From Allofranklinella schreckenbergeri (lineage in GTDB: Bacteria > Pseudomonadota > Gammaproteobacteria > Burkholderiales > Burkholderiaceae_C): DNA of 37,290 nucleotides. The notes under the pieces are model-generated. The model saw nothing but the letters and a program-made list of their open reading frames with translations. It searched no databases and was not told the origin of the DNA. Below are positions 18,541-26,510 of the stretch, one piece after another (position 1 is the stretch's first letter; each line of letters opens with the position of its first letter). The stretch lies in the NCBI RefSeq assembly GCF_003703475.1, contig NZ_RDQM01000020.1, forward strand, positions 1 to 37,290, read 5' to 3'. Position numbers and translations under genes: made by a program.

Positions 18541-20586
18541 ATGAAGGAAAGGAATCCGCTTTTGAGTGAATCGAGCAAACCACAGGTGACAGGCAGTCCC
18601 ATCAACCCGGCCGTGTTCTACAGCGCCTCGGCGGTGATTGTTTCCATTCTTCTTTTTGCTGTGCTTGCGCCCCAGCGCGCCGATGCTGTCTTCAAGGCCT
18701 TGCAGGCGGCCATCGTGGCCAATGGCAGTTGGTATTACGTGCTGACGGTGGCGATTATCTTGATTACCACGATTTACCTGGGCGCTTCCCGCTACGGCAG
18801 CATTCGCCTGGGGCCGGATCACGCCAAGCCCGATTACAGCAATGTGTCGTGGTTTGCCATGCTGTTTTCGGCGGGCATGGGTATTGGTCTGATGTTTTTT
18901 GGCGTGGCGGAGCCGGTGATGCATTTTCTGGCGCCGCCGGTGGCCGAGGGGGGCACGGTGCAGGCCGCGCGCGAGGCGATGCGGCTGACGTTTTTCCATT
19001 GGGGCATTCACGCCTGGGCGATTTACGCCATCGTGGCGCTGATCCTGGCGTTTTTCAGCTACCGCCACAACTTGCCGCTGACGCTGCGCTCGGCGCTGTA
19101 CCCGCTGATTGGCGACAAGATCAACGGCCCGCTGGGGCATGCGGTGGATGTGTTTGCGGTGGTGGGCACGCTGTTTGGCGTGGCGACGTCGCTGGGCTAT
19201 GGGGTGTTGCAGGTCAATGCGGGTTTGAACCACCTGTTCCCGAGCATTCCGGTTTCTGTGACGACGCAGATTGTGCTGATTGTGTGTATCACGGCGTTGG
19301 CGACGGCTTCGGTGGCTTCGGGGCTGGATCGGGGGGTGAAGTTTCTCTCCGAGCTGAATCTGGGCCTGGCGGCGTTGCTGCTGCTGTTTGTGCTGCTGGC
19401 TGGCTCGACGGTGGCGCTGCTGCAAGCGCTGGTGCAGAACACGGGGCACTATGCGTCCAACATCGTGAACATGACGTTCAACCTGTTTGCTTACCAGAAG
19501 ACGGACTGGATTGGCGGCTGGACGATTCTTTACTGGGGCTGGTGGCTGAGCTGGGCGCCGTTTGTGGGCTTGTTCATTGCGCGGGTGTCGCGCGGGCGCA
19601 CGATTCGGCAGTTTGTTGTGGGCGTGCTGCTGGTGCCCACGGGCTTTACCTTCATGTGGATGACGTTTTTCGGCAATTCCGCGATCGACATGATTTTGAA
19701 CCAGGGCTACAAGGAGTTGGGTGAAGTCGTCTCACAGGATGTGGCCTTGGCCTTGTTTTCGTTCCTGGAGCATTTGCCGCTGTCCACGCTGTCGGCGTAT
19801 GTGGCGCTGTTCATGGTGGTGGTGTTTTTTGTGACTTCGGCGGATTCGGGCGCGCTGGTGATGGATATGTTGTGCGCGCATGGCAAGACCAGCTCCCGCC
19901 TGGGCTATCGCATTTACTGGGCGGTGGGCTCTGGCGCGGTGGCGGTGGCGTTGTTGCTGGCGGGGGGCTTGAGCGCGTTGCAAACGATGGCGATTGCCAG
20001 CGCTTTGCCGTTTGTGACGGTGTTGATGGTGGCGGTGTATGGCCTGTTCAAAGCTTTGCGCGTGGATATGCAAAAGCAGTTGGTGCAGCAGTTCGCAGCC
20101 CCGGTGGCGGCGCCGATGCTGCGCGCCAAGGGCGCGTGGCGCGAGCGTTTGCAGGTGATCATGAGCTTTCCCGACCGCGCCAGCGTGGACCGATTTATCG
20201 ACACGACGGTGGCGCAGGCATGCGCGGAGGTGGCCGAGGAGCTCAATAGCCTGGGCGTGCAAGCGCGGGTCAGCCAAAGCGCCCCGGGCCAAGTGGCTTT
20301 GACGACCAACCATGAGGATGAGATCGACTTCACTTACCGCGTGGTGGCCGCTGCTCATGTGCAGCCTGCGTTTGTGCAAGGCGATAGCGCCGCAATGCCA
20401 GCGCCCGCCGGTGCGCCGGTGGCGCAGCAACCCTCTCAGGAGCCATCCCGGTACTACCGCGCCGAAGTGCATTTGGGCCAGGGCGGGCAGGATTACGACA
20501 TCATGGGCTGGAGCAAGGAGGGGGTGATTAACGACATCATCGACCAGTACCAAAAGCACATGCATTTGCTGCATAGCTTGCGGTGA
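18541..20586 (+). CDS. betT: BCCT-family transporter, BetT type (choline/betaine)
   Basis: 681 residues, near the 677 of E. coli BetT. Twelve membrane segments fill the first 500 residues. Family marks include FSAGMGIGLMFFGVAEPVMH, the tryptophan-rich signature WTILYWGWWLSWAPFVGLFI, and RVSRGRTIRQFV. The 170-residue cytoplasmic tail, ending GWSKEGVINDIIDQYQKHM, is that of proton-coupled BetT choline transporters, where it senses osmolality. Choline is likely but not proven. The ATG at 18541 lacks an upstream ribosome site, whereas AGGAAAGG (18545-18552) would serve a TTG at 18562, giving an N-terminus (M)SESSKPQ. Confidence 0.88.
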   Translation: MKERNPLLSESSKPQVTGSPINPAVFYSASAVIVSILLFAVLAPQRADAVFKALQAAIVANGSWYYVLTVAIILITTIYLGASRYGSIRLGPDHAKPDYSNVSWFAMLFSAGMGIGLMFFGVAEPVMHFLAPPVAEGGTVQAAREAMRLTFFHWGIHAWAIYAIVALILAFFSYRHNLPLTLRSALYPLIGDKINGPLGHAVDVFAVVGTLFGVATSLGYGVLQVNAGLNHLFPSIPVSVTTQIVLIVCITALATASVASGLDRGVKFLSELNLGLAALLLLFVLLAGSTVALLQALVQNTGHYASNIVNMTFNLFAYQKTDWIGGWTILYWGWWLSWAPFVGLFIARVSRGRTIRQFVVGVLLVPTGFTFMWMTFFGNSAIDMILNQGYKELGEVVSQDVALALFSFLEHLPLSTLSAYVALFMVVVFFVTSADSGALVMDMLCAHGKTSSRLGYRIYWAVGSGAVAVALLLAGGLSALQTMAIASALPFVTVLMVAVYGLFKALRVDMQKQLVQQFAAPVAAPMLRAKGAWRERLQVIMSFPDRASVDRFIDTTVAQACAEVAEELNSLGVQARVSQSAPGQVALTTNHEDEIDFTYRVVAAAHVQPAFVQGDSAAMPAPAGAPVAQQPSQEPSRYYRAEVHLGQGGQDYDIMGWSKEGVINDIIDQYQKHMHLLHSLR

Positions 20587-20746
20587 TGGGGCTTGGGGCT
20601 GCTGCCCTCTCCTGCATGCCAACAGCCCCTGGCAAGGCGTGGCATGCATTGCCGCGCCGTGTTGTGCGTTGGTGGCCGGGGTGGCCCACGATCTTGACCC
20701 AAAACGCTCACCTGCCTGAGCATTGAATGTGAGCAGCGATTTTTAC

Positions 20747-20818
20747 AATTCAAAAGAAATAAAATACCCGTGTTTCGGCAACATGGGTATACAGTGATTT
20801 ATCTTTTGATTTGAAATT
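20747..20818. repeat. AT-rich palindromic intergenic element, copy 3 (betT/crp)
   Basis: Left arm AATTCAAAAGAAATAAA starts at 20747; the right arm ends in CTTTTGATTTGAAATT at 20818. Inside is an 11-bp hairpin, ATACCCGTGTT (20764-20774) / AACATGGGTAT (20780-20790), one G-T pair, loop TCGGC. The core TGTTTCGGCA is the reverse complement of the TGCCGAAACA seen in copy 1. On the minus strand the hairpin is followed by a T-rich arm, so it could end the crp transcript. Confidence 0.75.
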
Positions 20819-20824
20819 GGAAAT

Positions 20825-21541
20825 TCAAGCGTAAGCGGACAGGGCGGGCAAATCCAGCACGTGCAGGCCGCCGTATTCGAGGCGGATCAGCCCCTGCGCT
20901 TCCAGCCGCACGAGGGCGACGTTGACGCGCTGGCGCGAGAGGCCGATGAGGTAGGCCAGCTCTTGCTGCGTGATGCGCAGGGTGTTGTCGGCATTGGGCG
21001 CCAGCACCGGATTGAGCAAGGCGGCCAGCGAGCGGGCCACGCGCGAATCGGGGTTGGTGGTGCGATCCGTTTCTCGGCCGATGATGAACTGCCCCACGCG
21101 CTCGTTGAGCTGGTACATGATGACGCGGTTGAACTCGATGGAGCGGTCGAGCAGCTCATGAAAGGCCGCCAGCGGCAGCGCCGCGATGGTGCTTTTGCGC
21201 AGCGCCTGGATGTCGTAGCGGTAGCGCTCGCGCTTGAGGGCCGTGCCTTCGCCAAACCAACTGCCCGGCGGCAAGCCGGCGTAGCTGATGGTGCTGCCGT
21301 CGGCGCGGTTGTTGCTCATTTTCAAAAGCCCGTCGATCAGCCCCAGCCAGTAGCGCACCGGCTTGCCTGCGGTGCAGATGAAGTCGCCCTTGAGGATTTC
21401 GCCTACGGCCAGCGCCTGCTCGGCAAAGCGCCGGTCGGCGGGTTTGAGCTGGTGCAGCCAGGCGATCGATTGCAGCTCTTGATCGGTGGGCGCGCGGCGC
21501 GTTTTGAGGACGGCGGGCAGCGCTCTTTCACGGGGCTTCAT
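20825..21541 (-). CDS. Crp/Fnr-family transcriptional regulator
   Basis: 238 residues from the ATG at 21539-21541; an in-frame extension upstream does not look like the family. An N-terminal cyclic-nucleotide-binding-like domain spans about residues 30-140 (LPPGSWFGEGTALKRERYRYD). A winged helix-turn-helix follows near residues 190-225: ITQQELAYLIGLSRQRVNVA and LVRLEAQGLI. The typical cAMP-pocket Arg-Ser pair is not obvious and no cysteine cluster for iron-sulfur is seen, so the ligand is unknown. It is divergent from a second MCE operon, with palindromes between them that could be its operators. Repeat copy 3 ends just before its stop. Confidence 0.85.
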   Translation of the reverse strand: MKPRERALPAVLKTRRAPTDQELQSIAWLHQLKPADRRFAEQALAVGEILKGDFICTAGKPVRYWLGLIDGLLKMSNNRADGSTISYAGLPPGSWFGEGTALKRERYRYDIQALRKSTIAALPLAAFHELLDRSIEFNRVIMYQLNERVGQFIIGRETDRTTNPDSRVARSLAALLNPVLAPNADNTLRITQQELAYLIGLSRQRVNVALVRLEAQGLIRLEYGGLHVLDLPALSAYA

Positions 21542-21649
21542 GGGGCGAAGGGGGGAGATAGCAATAGTCAAAGATACCGGCTCAGCATACCCCGTCTCTA
21601 TCAGCGTGGGAATAGGGAATGCCTGCGCATGTGGGCTCAGAGCGTGCCA

Positions 21650-21684
21650 TGCACTTTTCGCCCCCCGCGAGAGCGCAAAGTGCA
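21650..21684. promoter_or_regulatory. Inverted repeat between crp-like gene and MCE permease
   Basis: Arms TGCACTTT (21650-21657) and AAAGTGCA (21677-21684) are perfect 8-bp inverted repeats 19 bases apart, about 110 bases upstream of the regulator start. It may be an operator or a hairpin. Confidence 0.35.
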
Positions 21685-21736
21685 TCACACGCTTTAGCAC
21701 TGGGGCAGAATCGCCTTTGGTTGCTGCGGGATGCGA

Positions 21737-21760
21737 GCGTGTTCAAAATTTTGGACACGC
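21737..21760. promoter_or_regulatory. 24-bp near-perfect palindrome, candidate operator
   Basis: The left half GCGTGTTCAAAA mirrors the right half TTTTGGACACGC with a single mismatched position (a T opposite a G). ACACGCTTT occurs at its right end (21755-21763) and again at 21687-21695. It lies about 200 bases before the regulator start and 70 before the permease start. The dyad form fits a dimeric helix-turn-helix regulator such as the neighbouring Crp-family protein, which is inference. Confidence 0.5.
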
Positions 21761-21827
21761 TTTCAACGTGCGGCATGTCCGTGTTTTGAGCTGGAGAGGC
21801 GCGCCAAGCGGGTGCGCAGGTTTTGCG

Positions 21828-22682
21828 ATGGAGACAACTTTTCGCCAGCCGCAGGCGGCATCTACGCCTAAGCCTACGCCGATCACCCGAGCGCAGGCTG
21901 AGCCAAGCCGCCCGGACGGGGTGATGCAGGCTTTGCAGGAGTGGTGGTGGCTGTGGTGGAACAACCTCTACCTGGGCAGCGCCGCCTTGGTGCTGCTGTG
22001 CTATCCCAGCAGCCATCGGTTGCGCATGTGGCTGGTGGTGTGTTGCCAGGTGTATGCGCGCTTGCGTTGGTCTTTGCTGGTTTATGTGCTGATTACCGCT
22101 GCCGTGGGGATGGTGAGCACGCAAATTGTGCGCAATGCCCTGTTTGGTTTTGGCCTGTTGCAATTGACGCCCAATTTGCTGCTGCGCGTGTTGCTGGTGG
22201 AGCTGGTGCCACTGGCGGCAGCGCTGGTGGTGGCCATCAAGTTGAGTATTCCGCTGGGGGTGGAGTTGGCCGGGTTGCGCCGCCGCCGCCATTTGCAGCG
22301 CCTGGAGGATGCGGGGCTGGATGCCATGCGCGCCGAATTTCTGCCACGTTTGCTGATGGGGGTGTACGCCGCCGTGGCGCTGGCGGCCTTTGGCAGCGCG
22401 GTGGTGATGGTGACGATTTATCTGGGGCTGTATGGCTATACCACGGCGGGGTTGGAGGCGTTCACGCACATCTTCGGGCGCACGATGACGCCGCTTTTCA
22501 CCGCCATCTTCGTCGCCAAAGTGCTGGCCTTTGGCTACATTGCTGGCTTGATTCCGCTGACGGTGGCGTTTATCGATCCGCGCTACGGCCTGCGGCGCGA
22601 TTCGGAGTTGACTACGCTGGCGCGTGTGCTGGCCCTGCTGATCCTGGTCGAGGTGTTATCCTTGACCGCCAATTACTATTGA
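21828..22682 (+). CDS. Second MlaE-type ABC permease
   Basis: 284 residues from the ATG at 21828, with GCAGG upstream. The family pattern is that of MlaE permeases: LVYVLITAAVGMVSTQIVRN, LVELVPLAAALVVAIKLSIP and LEDAGLDAMRAEFLPRLLMG align in order with the matching segments of mlaE in this window, but identity is low. Five or six hydrophobic segments are visible. It is followed by an MCE protein and a lipoprotein, making a lipid-transport-like set. No ATPase gene is adjacent: the upstream neighbour is the divergent regulator. It may use an ATPase encoded elsewhere. Confidence 0.8.
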   Translation: METTFRQPQAASTPKPTPITRAQAEPSRPDGVMQALQEWWWLWWNNLYLGSAALVLLCYPSSHRLRMWLVVCCQVYARLRWSLLVYVLITAAVGMVSTQIVRNALFGFGLLQLTPNLLLRVLLVELVPLAAALVVAIKLSIPLGVELAGLRRRRHLQRLEDAGLDAMRAEFLPRLLMGVYAAVALAAFGSAVVMVTIYLGLYGYTTAGLEAFTHIFGRTMTPLFTAIFVAKVLAFGYIAGLIPLTVAFIDPRYGLRRDSELTTLARVLALLILVEVLSLTANYY

Positions 22683-22693
22683 TTGCAACCAGG

Positions 22694-22725
22694 GCGTGTC
22701 ATGGGCTGCAAGGTTCATGACACGC
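22694..22725 (+). promoter_or_regulatory. 10-bp stem-loop between permease and MCE genes
   Basis: GCGTGTCATG (22694-22703) pairs perfectly with CATGACACGC (22716-22725), loop 12 bases, no T run. Its GCGTGT/ACACGC ends match those of the palindrome at 21737-21760, so it could be a second regulator site or an RNA structure. Confidence 0.45.
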
Positions 22726-22741
22726 TCGCACGCTAACGGTT

Positions 22742-22765
22742 GCCTGCGCGCCCAGGCGTTTTTTT
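22742..22765 (+). terminator. Terminator-like hairpin just before the MCE gene
   Basis: GCCTG (22742-22746) pairs with CAGGC (22753-22757) and is followed by G and seven T (22759-22765), only 12 bases before the MCE start codon. The stem is short but GC-rich; it could act as an attenuator between permease and MCE genes. Confidence 0.45.
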
Positions 22766-22777
22766 CTGCCCGTGTCC

Positions 22778-23800
22778 ATGAGCCAAGAGCCTTCTCCTTC
22801 AGCGCCTGCCGCTGCGGCCAGTGCGCCAGCGGTTTCTTCGTTGGGGCTGGCGCCGCTCAAACCCATCCGCCATTTGTATTTCAAGGCAGTGTTGTTGATG
22901 GCGCTGACGCTGGTGCTCAGCGGTGCGGCTTTGGGTTATTTGTTCTACGCGCGTGGTGCGTTCGAGGAAAAGCAAACGCTGATTTTGACTACCGACGATT
23001 CCGAGGGCGTGACCGTCGGCATGGATTTGACTTTCTCGGGCTTTCCCATTGGCAGCGTGCGCAAGATTGAGCTGGCCGACGATGGCAGTGTGCGCATCCT
23101 GATTGACGTGCCCGTGCGCAATGCCCACCGCCTGCGCGAATCGAGCATCTTCACCATGGTGCGCAGCATTTTGGGCGCCACCTCGCTCAAGGCCTACACC
23201 AGCGATTGGGAAGATGCGCCCCTGCCCGACAACGCCGTGCGCACCGTGCTGTATGGCGATGCGTCGGCGGAAATTCCGCAGCTCATGGCCTCCACGCGCA
23301 ATCTCATCAACAACCTTACCGGCCTGACGGCAACGGACTCGCACCTGGCACAAAGCCTGGAGCGCGTCAGTGCGCTGGGCCAGGATTTGGCGCGCTCCGT
23401 GGGCGATGGCGGCATGCTCAAAGTTCTGCTCGGCCAGGGCGAGGATTTGCAGGCCCTGCAACGCGCGCTGGTGCAGGTCAACACCTTGTTGGCCTCCGTC
23501 AACCGCGTGGTGGGGCGCGCCGATGCCCAGGTCTTTGGCCCCAAAGGGTTGATGCGCGATGCGCAGAGCGCAACCCGGCAACTGGCCCGCTTGCTGGAGG
23601 AAACCCGCGCGAGCCTGAAGCAAGTCGATGCCATCCTGGCCGATGCCAAAACCATTTCCGGCCAGGTCAGCGAATCCAGCGCCGATTTGGCCAGCTTGCG
23701 CGCCTCGGTGGAAAGCAACCTGCGCCAAATCGATGCGCTCATGGGCCAACTGCAAAACACCTGGCCCTTTGCCAAAGAACATCAACTGACCTTGCCGTAA
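22778..23800 (+). CDS. MCE-family (MlaD-like) protein
   Basis: 340 residues from the ATG at 22778 (a GTG two codons upstream is possible). After a proline/alanine-rich cytoplasmic start comes one membrane helix (AVLLMALTLVLSGAALGYLF). An MCE domain follows at about residues 65-150 (GVTVGMDLTFSGFPIGSVRK, SIFTMVRSILGATSLKAY). The last 180 residues are helical and probably coiled coil (LAQSLERVSALGQDLARSVG, RQLARLLEETRASLKQVDAI). This is longer than MlaD and typical of PqiB/YebT-like or chromosomal MCE proteins that span the periplasm. It probably works with the preceding permease and following lipoprotein in moving lipids. Confidence 0.85.
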   Translation: MSQEPSPSAPAAAASAPAVSSLGLAPLKPIRHLYFKAVLLMALTLVLSGAALGYLFYARGAFEEKQTLILTTDDSEGVTVGMDLTFSGFPIGSVRKIELADDGSVRILIDVPVRNAHRLRESSIFTMVRSILGATSLKAYTSDWEDAPLPDNAVRTVLYGDASAEIPQLMASTRNLINNLTGLTATDSHLAQSLERVSALGQDLARSVGDGGMLKVLLGQGEDLQALQRALVQVNTLLASVNRVVGRADAQVFGPKGLMRDAQSATRQLARLLEETRASLKQVDAILADAKTISGQVSESSADLASLRASVESNLRQIDALMGQLQNTWPFAKEHQLTLP

Positions 23801-23829
23801 GCCTGTGCAGGCAGTGCAACCCGGCGGTC

Positions 23830-24585
23830 ATGGCTTTTTTCACAGCACCACTTATGTTTGGCAAGCGACTTTTGATCTGTCCCCGGCCGCTATGGGCCGC
23901 AATGGCCGGGGCATTGGCGGTCACGCTGGCCGCATGCAGCAGCGCCCCGCCTGCCAAGCCCTGGCAGGTGCGCTCGCTGGCCGCATCGGAATTGGCTGAA
24001 GCCGCCTGGCTCGACGGCGCAGAGCGCGTGGCTGCGCACGAGTGGGACAAGGCCCGCCAGCAGATTGCCCGCACCGGCCAGCCGCAGGCCCTGGCCCAGT
24101 TGGAGCTGCGCCGCTGCGCGGTGCTGGCGGCCAGCCTGGATTGGCAGCCTTGCGCCGCCTTTGAGCCGCTGGCCCCCGCCAGCGGTGAGGCCGCACGCGC
24201 TTACGCCGCCTATTTGCAAGGCCAACACCTGAGCAACGCCCAGCGCGGCCTGCTGCCGCCTGCCCAGCAAAGCCCGGCCGCGCTGGATGCGGTGGATGCG
24301 CGCGCTGTCGCTACGCTGCAAGCCGTGCCGGAGCCGCTTTCGCGCCTGCTGGCCATCGCCTTGCTGGCCCGCCGATCGGGCCAGATGCCGCCCGAGCTGA
24401 TGCAATTGGCGATCGACACCGCCTCCGAGCAAGGTTGGCGCAGGCCATTGCTGGCCTGGTTGCTGCGTCAGCAAAGCTATGCCCAAACGCATGGCTTGGC
24501 GGATTTGCTGGAGCAAACCCGGCTGCGCCTGGCCATCGTGCAGGGTGAGTTGGGGCAGGCAGATGCGGCGCCCAAAGCGCCGTGA
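23830..24585 (+). CDS. Lipoprotein of the second MCE cluster
   Basis: 251 residues, starting 29 bases after the MCE stop. The signal LWAAMAGALAVTLAAC ends in a lipobox with Cys37 or so, followed by SSAPPAKP. The mature part is Ala/Leu-rich and helical. Two more cysteines in LRRCAVLAASLDWQPCAAFE could form a disulfide. I do not recognise the family; it lacks the pattern of the PqiC (DUF330) auxiliary lipoproteins. Position in the cluster suggests an accessory outer- or inner-membrane part of the MCE transporter. A shorter start (MFGKRLLI, 23854) is also possible. Confidence 0.72.
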   Translation: MAFFTAPLMFGKRLLICPRPLWAAMAGALAVTLAACSSAPPAKPWQVRSLAASELAEAAWLDGAERVAAHEWDKARQQIARTGQPQALAQLELRRCAVLAASLDWQPCAAFEPLAPASGEAARAYAAYLQGQHLSNAQRGLLPPAQQSPAALDAVDARAVATLQAVPEPLSRLLAIALLARRSGQMPPELMQLAIDTASEQGWRRPLLAWLLRQQSYAQTHGLADLLEQTRLRLAIVQGELGQADAAPKAP

Positions 24586-24631
24586 AAGTTTGTCCAAAAG
24601 CGGCGCTGCTGCGCAGTGCGGCGATTTTATC

Positions 24632-24760
24632 GATCAATAGGAAAAGAATCCATCTTGTTTCGGCAGATTGGTCAATGATCGATGTTTCTTTTGATTTGAA
24701 ATTCATGATTTCAGATCAAAAGAAATGCCATGCTTTGATAGGCATGCCGTAAAAGGCTGG
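24632..24760. repeat. Composite palindromic element, copy 4
   Basis: A first unit runs from GATCAATAGGAAAAGAA (24632) through core TGTTTCGGCA (24656-24665) to TTTCTTTTGATTTGAAAT (24685-24702). That right arm is mirrored by ATTTCAGATCAAAAGAAA (24708-24725), 17 of 18 positions complementary, which begins a second, more decayed unit with GGCATGCCG near 24750. So two units lie back to back, 5 bases apart. It fills most of the 303-base gap between the lipoprotein (plus) and malonyl-CoA decarboxylase (minus). Confidence 0.7.
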
Positions 24761-24888
24761 ATTTTTTGCCTAATGATTGGTGGTTTGTGCCAGGGCGGCC
24801 AGAAGATTGCATGCCAGCCTGCCGGGTGTTGGCGGGCAAAGCGGCGGTAGTCGCGCGTGGAGAAAGGGCGGTCTTTGGGCGCTGGCGC

Positions 24889-26394
24889 TCACCCTTCGCG
24901 CCGGATGGGGTTGGCGGCGAGCAGTTTTTTCACCTCGCTGGAGTGGGCCAGCAAGCCTTGGCGGGCGTAGGCGTGGTATTGCTCGTCGATGGCGTCCAGG
25001 CGGTACAGGTAGTTGACCATCAGGCCCAGCGATTGGCGCAGGCCTTTGGCGGAGCTGTCGCCCATCCAGTTGATTTGTTGCAGGCTGGCGCCGTTGCCGA
25101 AGTGAAAGCGGGCTACGGCGTCCAGCGGCTCTTGCTTGCGTTTTTGCATCAGCAGATAGTGGGCGCATTCACCCATGAGCCATTGTTTGAGTGCGACTTC
25201 TTCTTCGCGTGGGTGGGCGTTGGCCTCGTGGGTGGCGAGCAGGGTTTGCAGGCGCTCGTAAGCGGTGTCGGCGGTGGTTGCCGGGGCGGCGGCATCGGTG
25301 GAGGTGTCGGTAGGGGCGGCGGTGGCGTGATCGGCCAGCGCGCGCTGTGCGATGGCGGGCAGTTGCTGCACGTAGGCGGCATCGGCCAGTTGCGTGCGCA
25401 GCCATTGCCCGAAGCCGGGCACGGGCGAGAGTGTGGCAAAGGTTTGCAGCTTGGGGAATTCGTGCGTGAGTTGCTCGACGACGCGCTTGATGAGGAATTC
25501 GCCCATGCTCACCCCGCGCAGGCCGGGCTGGGCGTTGGAGATGGAATAAAAAATGGCGGTGGTGGCCTGGGTGGGGTCGTTGGTGGGCTGGGCTTCGTCC
25601 AGCAGCGCTTGCACGCTGGAGGCCAGCGATTGCACCAGAGCGACTTCGACGAAGATCAGTGGCTCCTCGGGCATGCGGCCGTGGAAGAAGGCGTAGCAGC
25701 GGCGGTCGGAGTCGAGGCGGTTGCGCAGGTCGTCCCACGATTTGATTTCGTGCACGGCTTCATAGCGGATGACTTTTTCCAGCAGCGAGGCGGGCGAGCT
25801 CCAGCCGATGCGTTGCAGCTCCAGAAAGCCGGCATCAAACCACAGCGTCAGCAAGCGCAGCAAATCGCTCTCCAGCGGTTGCAGGGCTTGCTGGTGCTCG
25901 CGCAGGCTCAGCAGCTCGGCGCGCATGCGCACCAGCGCTTCGATGCCTGCGGGTAGTAAGTTGAACTGGCGCAGGATGTGCATGCGGGGCGATTCCAGCG
26001 TTTGCGCCAGCCGCGTTTGCGCGTGCAGCTTGTCGGCGGCGTTGCCGCTGCGGGCGGCTTGCTGCCAGTGCGCGATGGCGACTTCCAGCGCGGCTTCGTC
26101 GATGTGAAAGCCTTGGGCCAGGCGCAGCATGAAGGCCAGGCGGTCCTGGGCGTTGGCTTTCTGGTAGGCATCGAGCAGGCGGCGCGCGCGGGCGCGCACG
26201 CGGGTGTCGCTATCGGCGCGGGAGGTGGCCTCTTGCAGCAGGGCGTCGATTTTTTGCCATTGGCGCTTGTCCAGCGGCTCGGCGCTGGCGTTGGCGCTGG
26301 TGGCATCGGCCGTGCCAACCAGGCGTCGCCACAGCCGCATGATGCCCATGCGCGAGGCGATGGAGGGTTCGGTTGAAGGGTTGGGGGTGCTCAT
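24889..26394 (-). CDS. Malonyl-CoA decarboxylase
   Basis: 501 residues from the ATG at 26392-26394. The MCD family blocks are plain: YAFFHGRMPEEPLIFVEVAL (from about residue 234), AIFYSISNAQPGLRGVSMGE and FATLSPVPGFGQWL, and RFHFGNGASL. By comparison with the human enzyme, Ser286 (in FYSIS) and His431 (in RFHFGNGA) are the likely catalytic pair. It converts malonyl-CoA to acetyl-CoA and CO2 in the cytoplasm. No malonate transport or synthetase genes adjoin. After its TGA the same frame stays open for a further 61 codons, see findings. Confidence 0.92.
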   Translation of the reverse strand: MSTPNPSTEPSIASRMGIMRLWRRLVGTADATSANASAEPLDKRQWQKIDALLQEATSRADSDTRVRARARRLLDAYQKANAQDRLAFMLRLAQGFHIDEAALEVAIAHWQQAARSGNAADKLHAQTRLAQTLESPRMHILRQFNLLPAGIEALVRMRAELLSLREHQQALQPLESDLLRLLTLWFDAGFLELQRIGWSSPASLLEKVIRYEAVHEIKSWDDLRNRLDSDRRCYAFFHGRMPEEPLIFVEVALVQSLASSVQALLDEAQPTNDPTQATTAIFYSISNAQPGLRGVSMGEFLIKRVVEQLTHEFPKLQTFATLSPVPGFGQWLRTQLADAAYVQQLPAIAQRALADHATAAPTDTSTDAAAPATTADTAYERLQTLLATHEANAHPREEEVALKQWLMGECAHYLLMQKRKQEPLDAVARFHFGNGASLQQINWMGDSSAKGLRQSLGLMVNYLYRLDAIDEQYHAYARQGLLAHSSEVKKLLAANPIRREG

Positions 26395-26510
26395 ATCGGT
26401 CGCGGGCCAGAAAACAGGGGTGGGGGCATGATAATCTCGCCCATTGTTCAATCGGCTTCAACCGGCGGCTTGGCGCGTCGGGGTCAACCTGCAAAAAAAG
26501 AGGTGTCGCA

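Noticed and set aside
24766-25956. 396-codon plus-strand frame opposite malonyl-CoA decarboxylase, and similar long frames opposite gspE and gspD
   Set aside because: Glycine/valine/alanine-rich shadows of GC-rich genes on the other strand; the minus-strand products are clear enzyme families with intact motifs.
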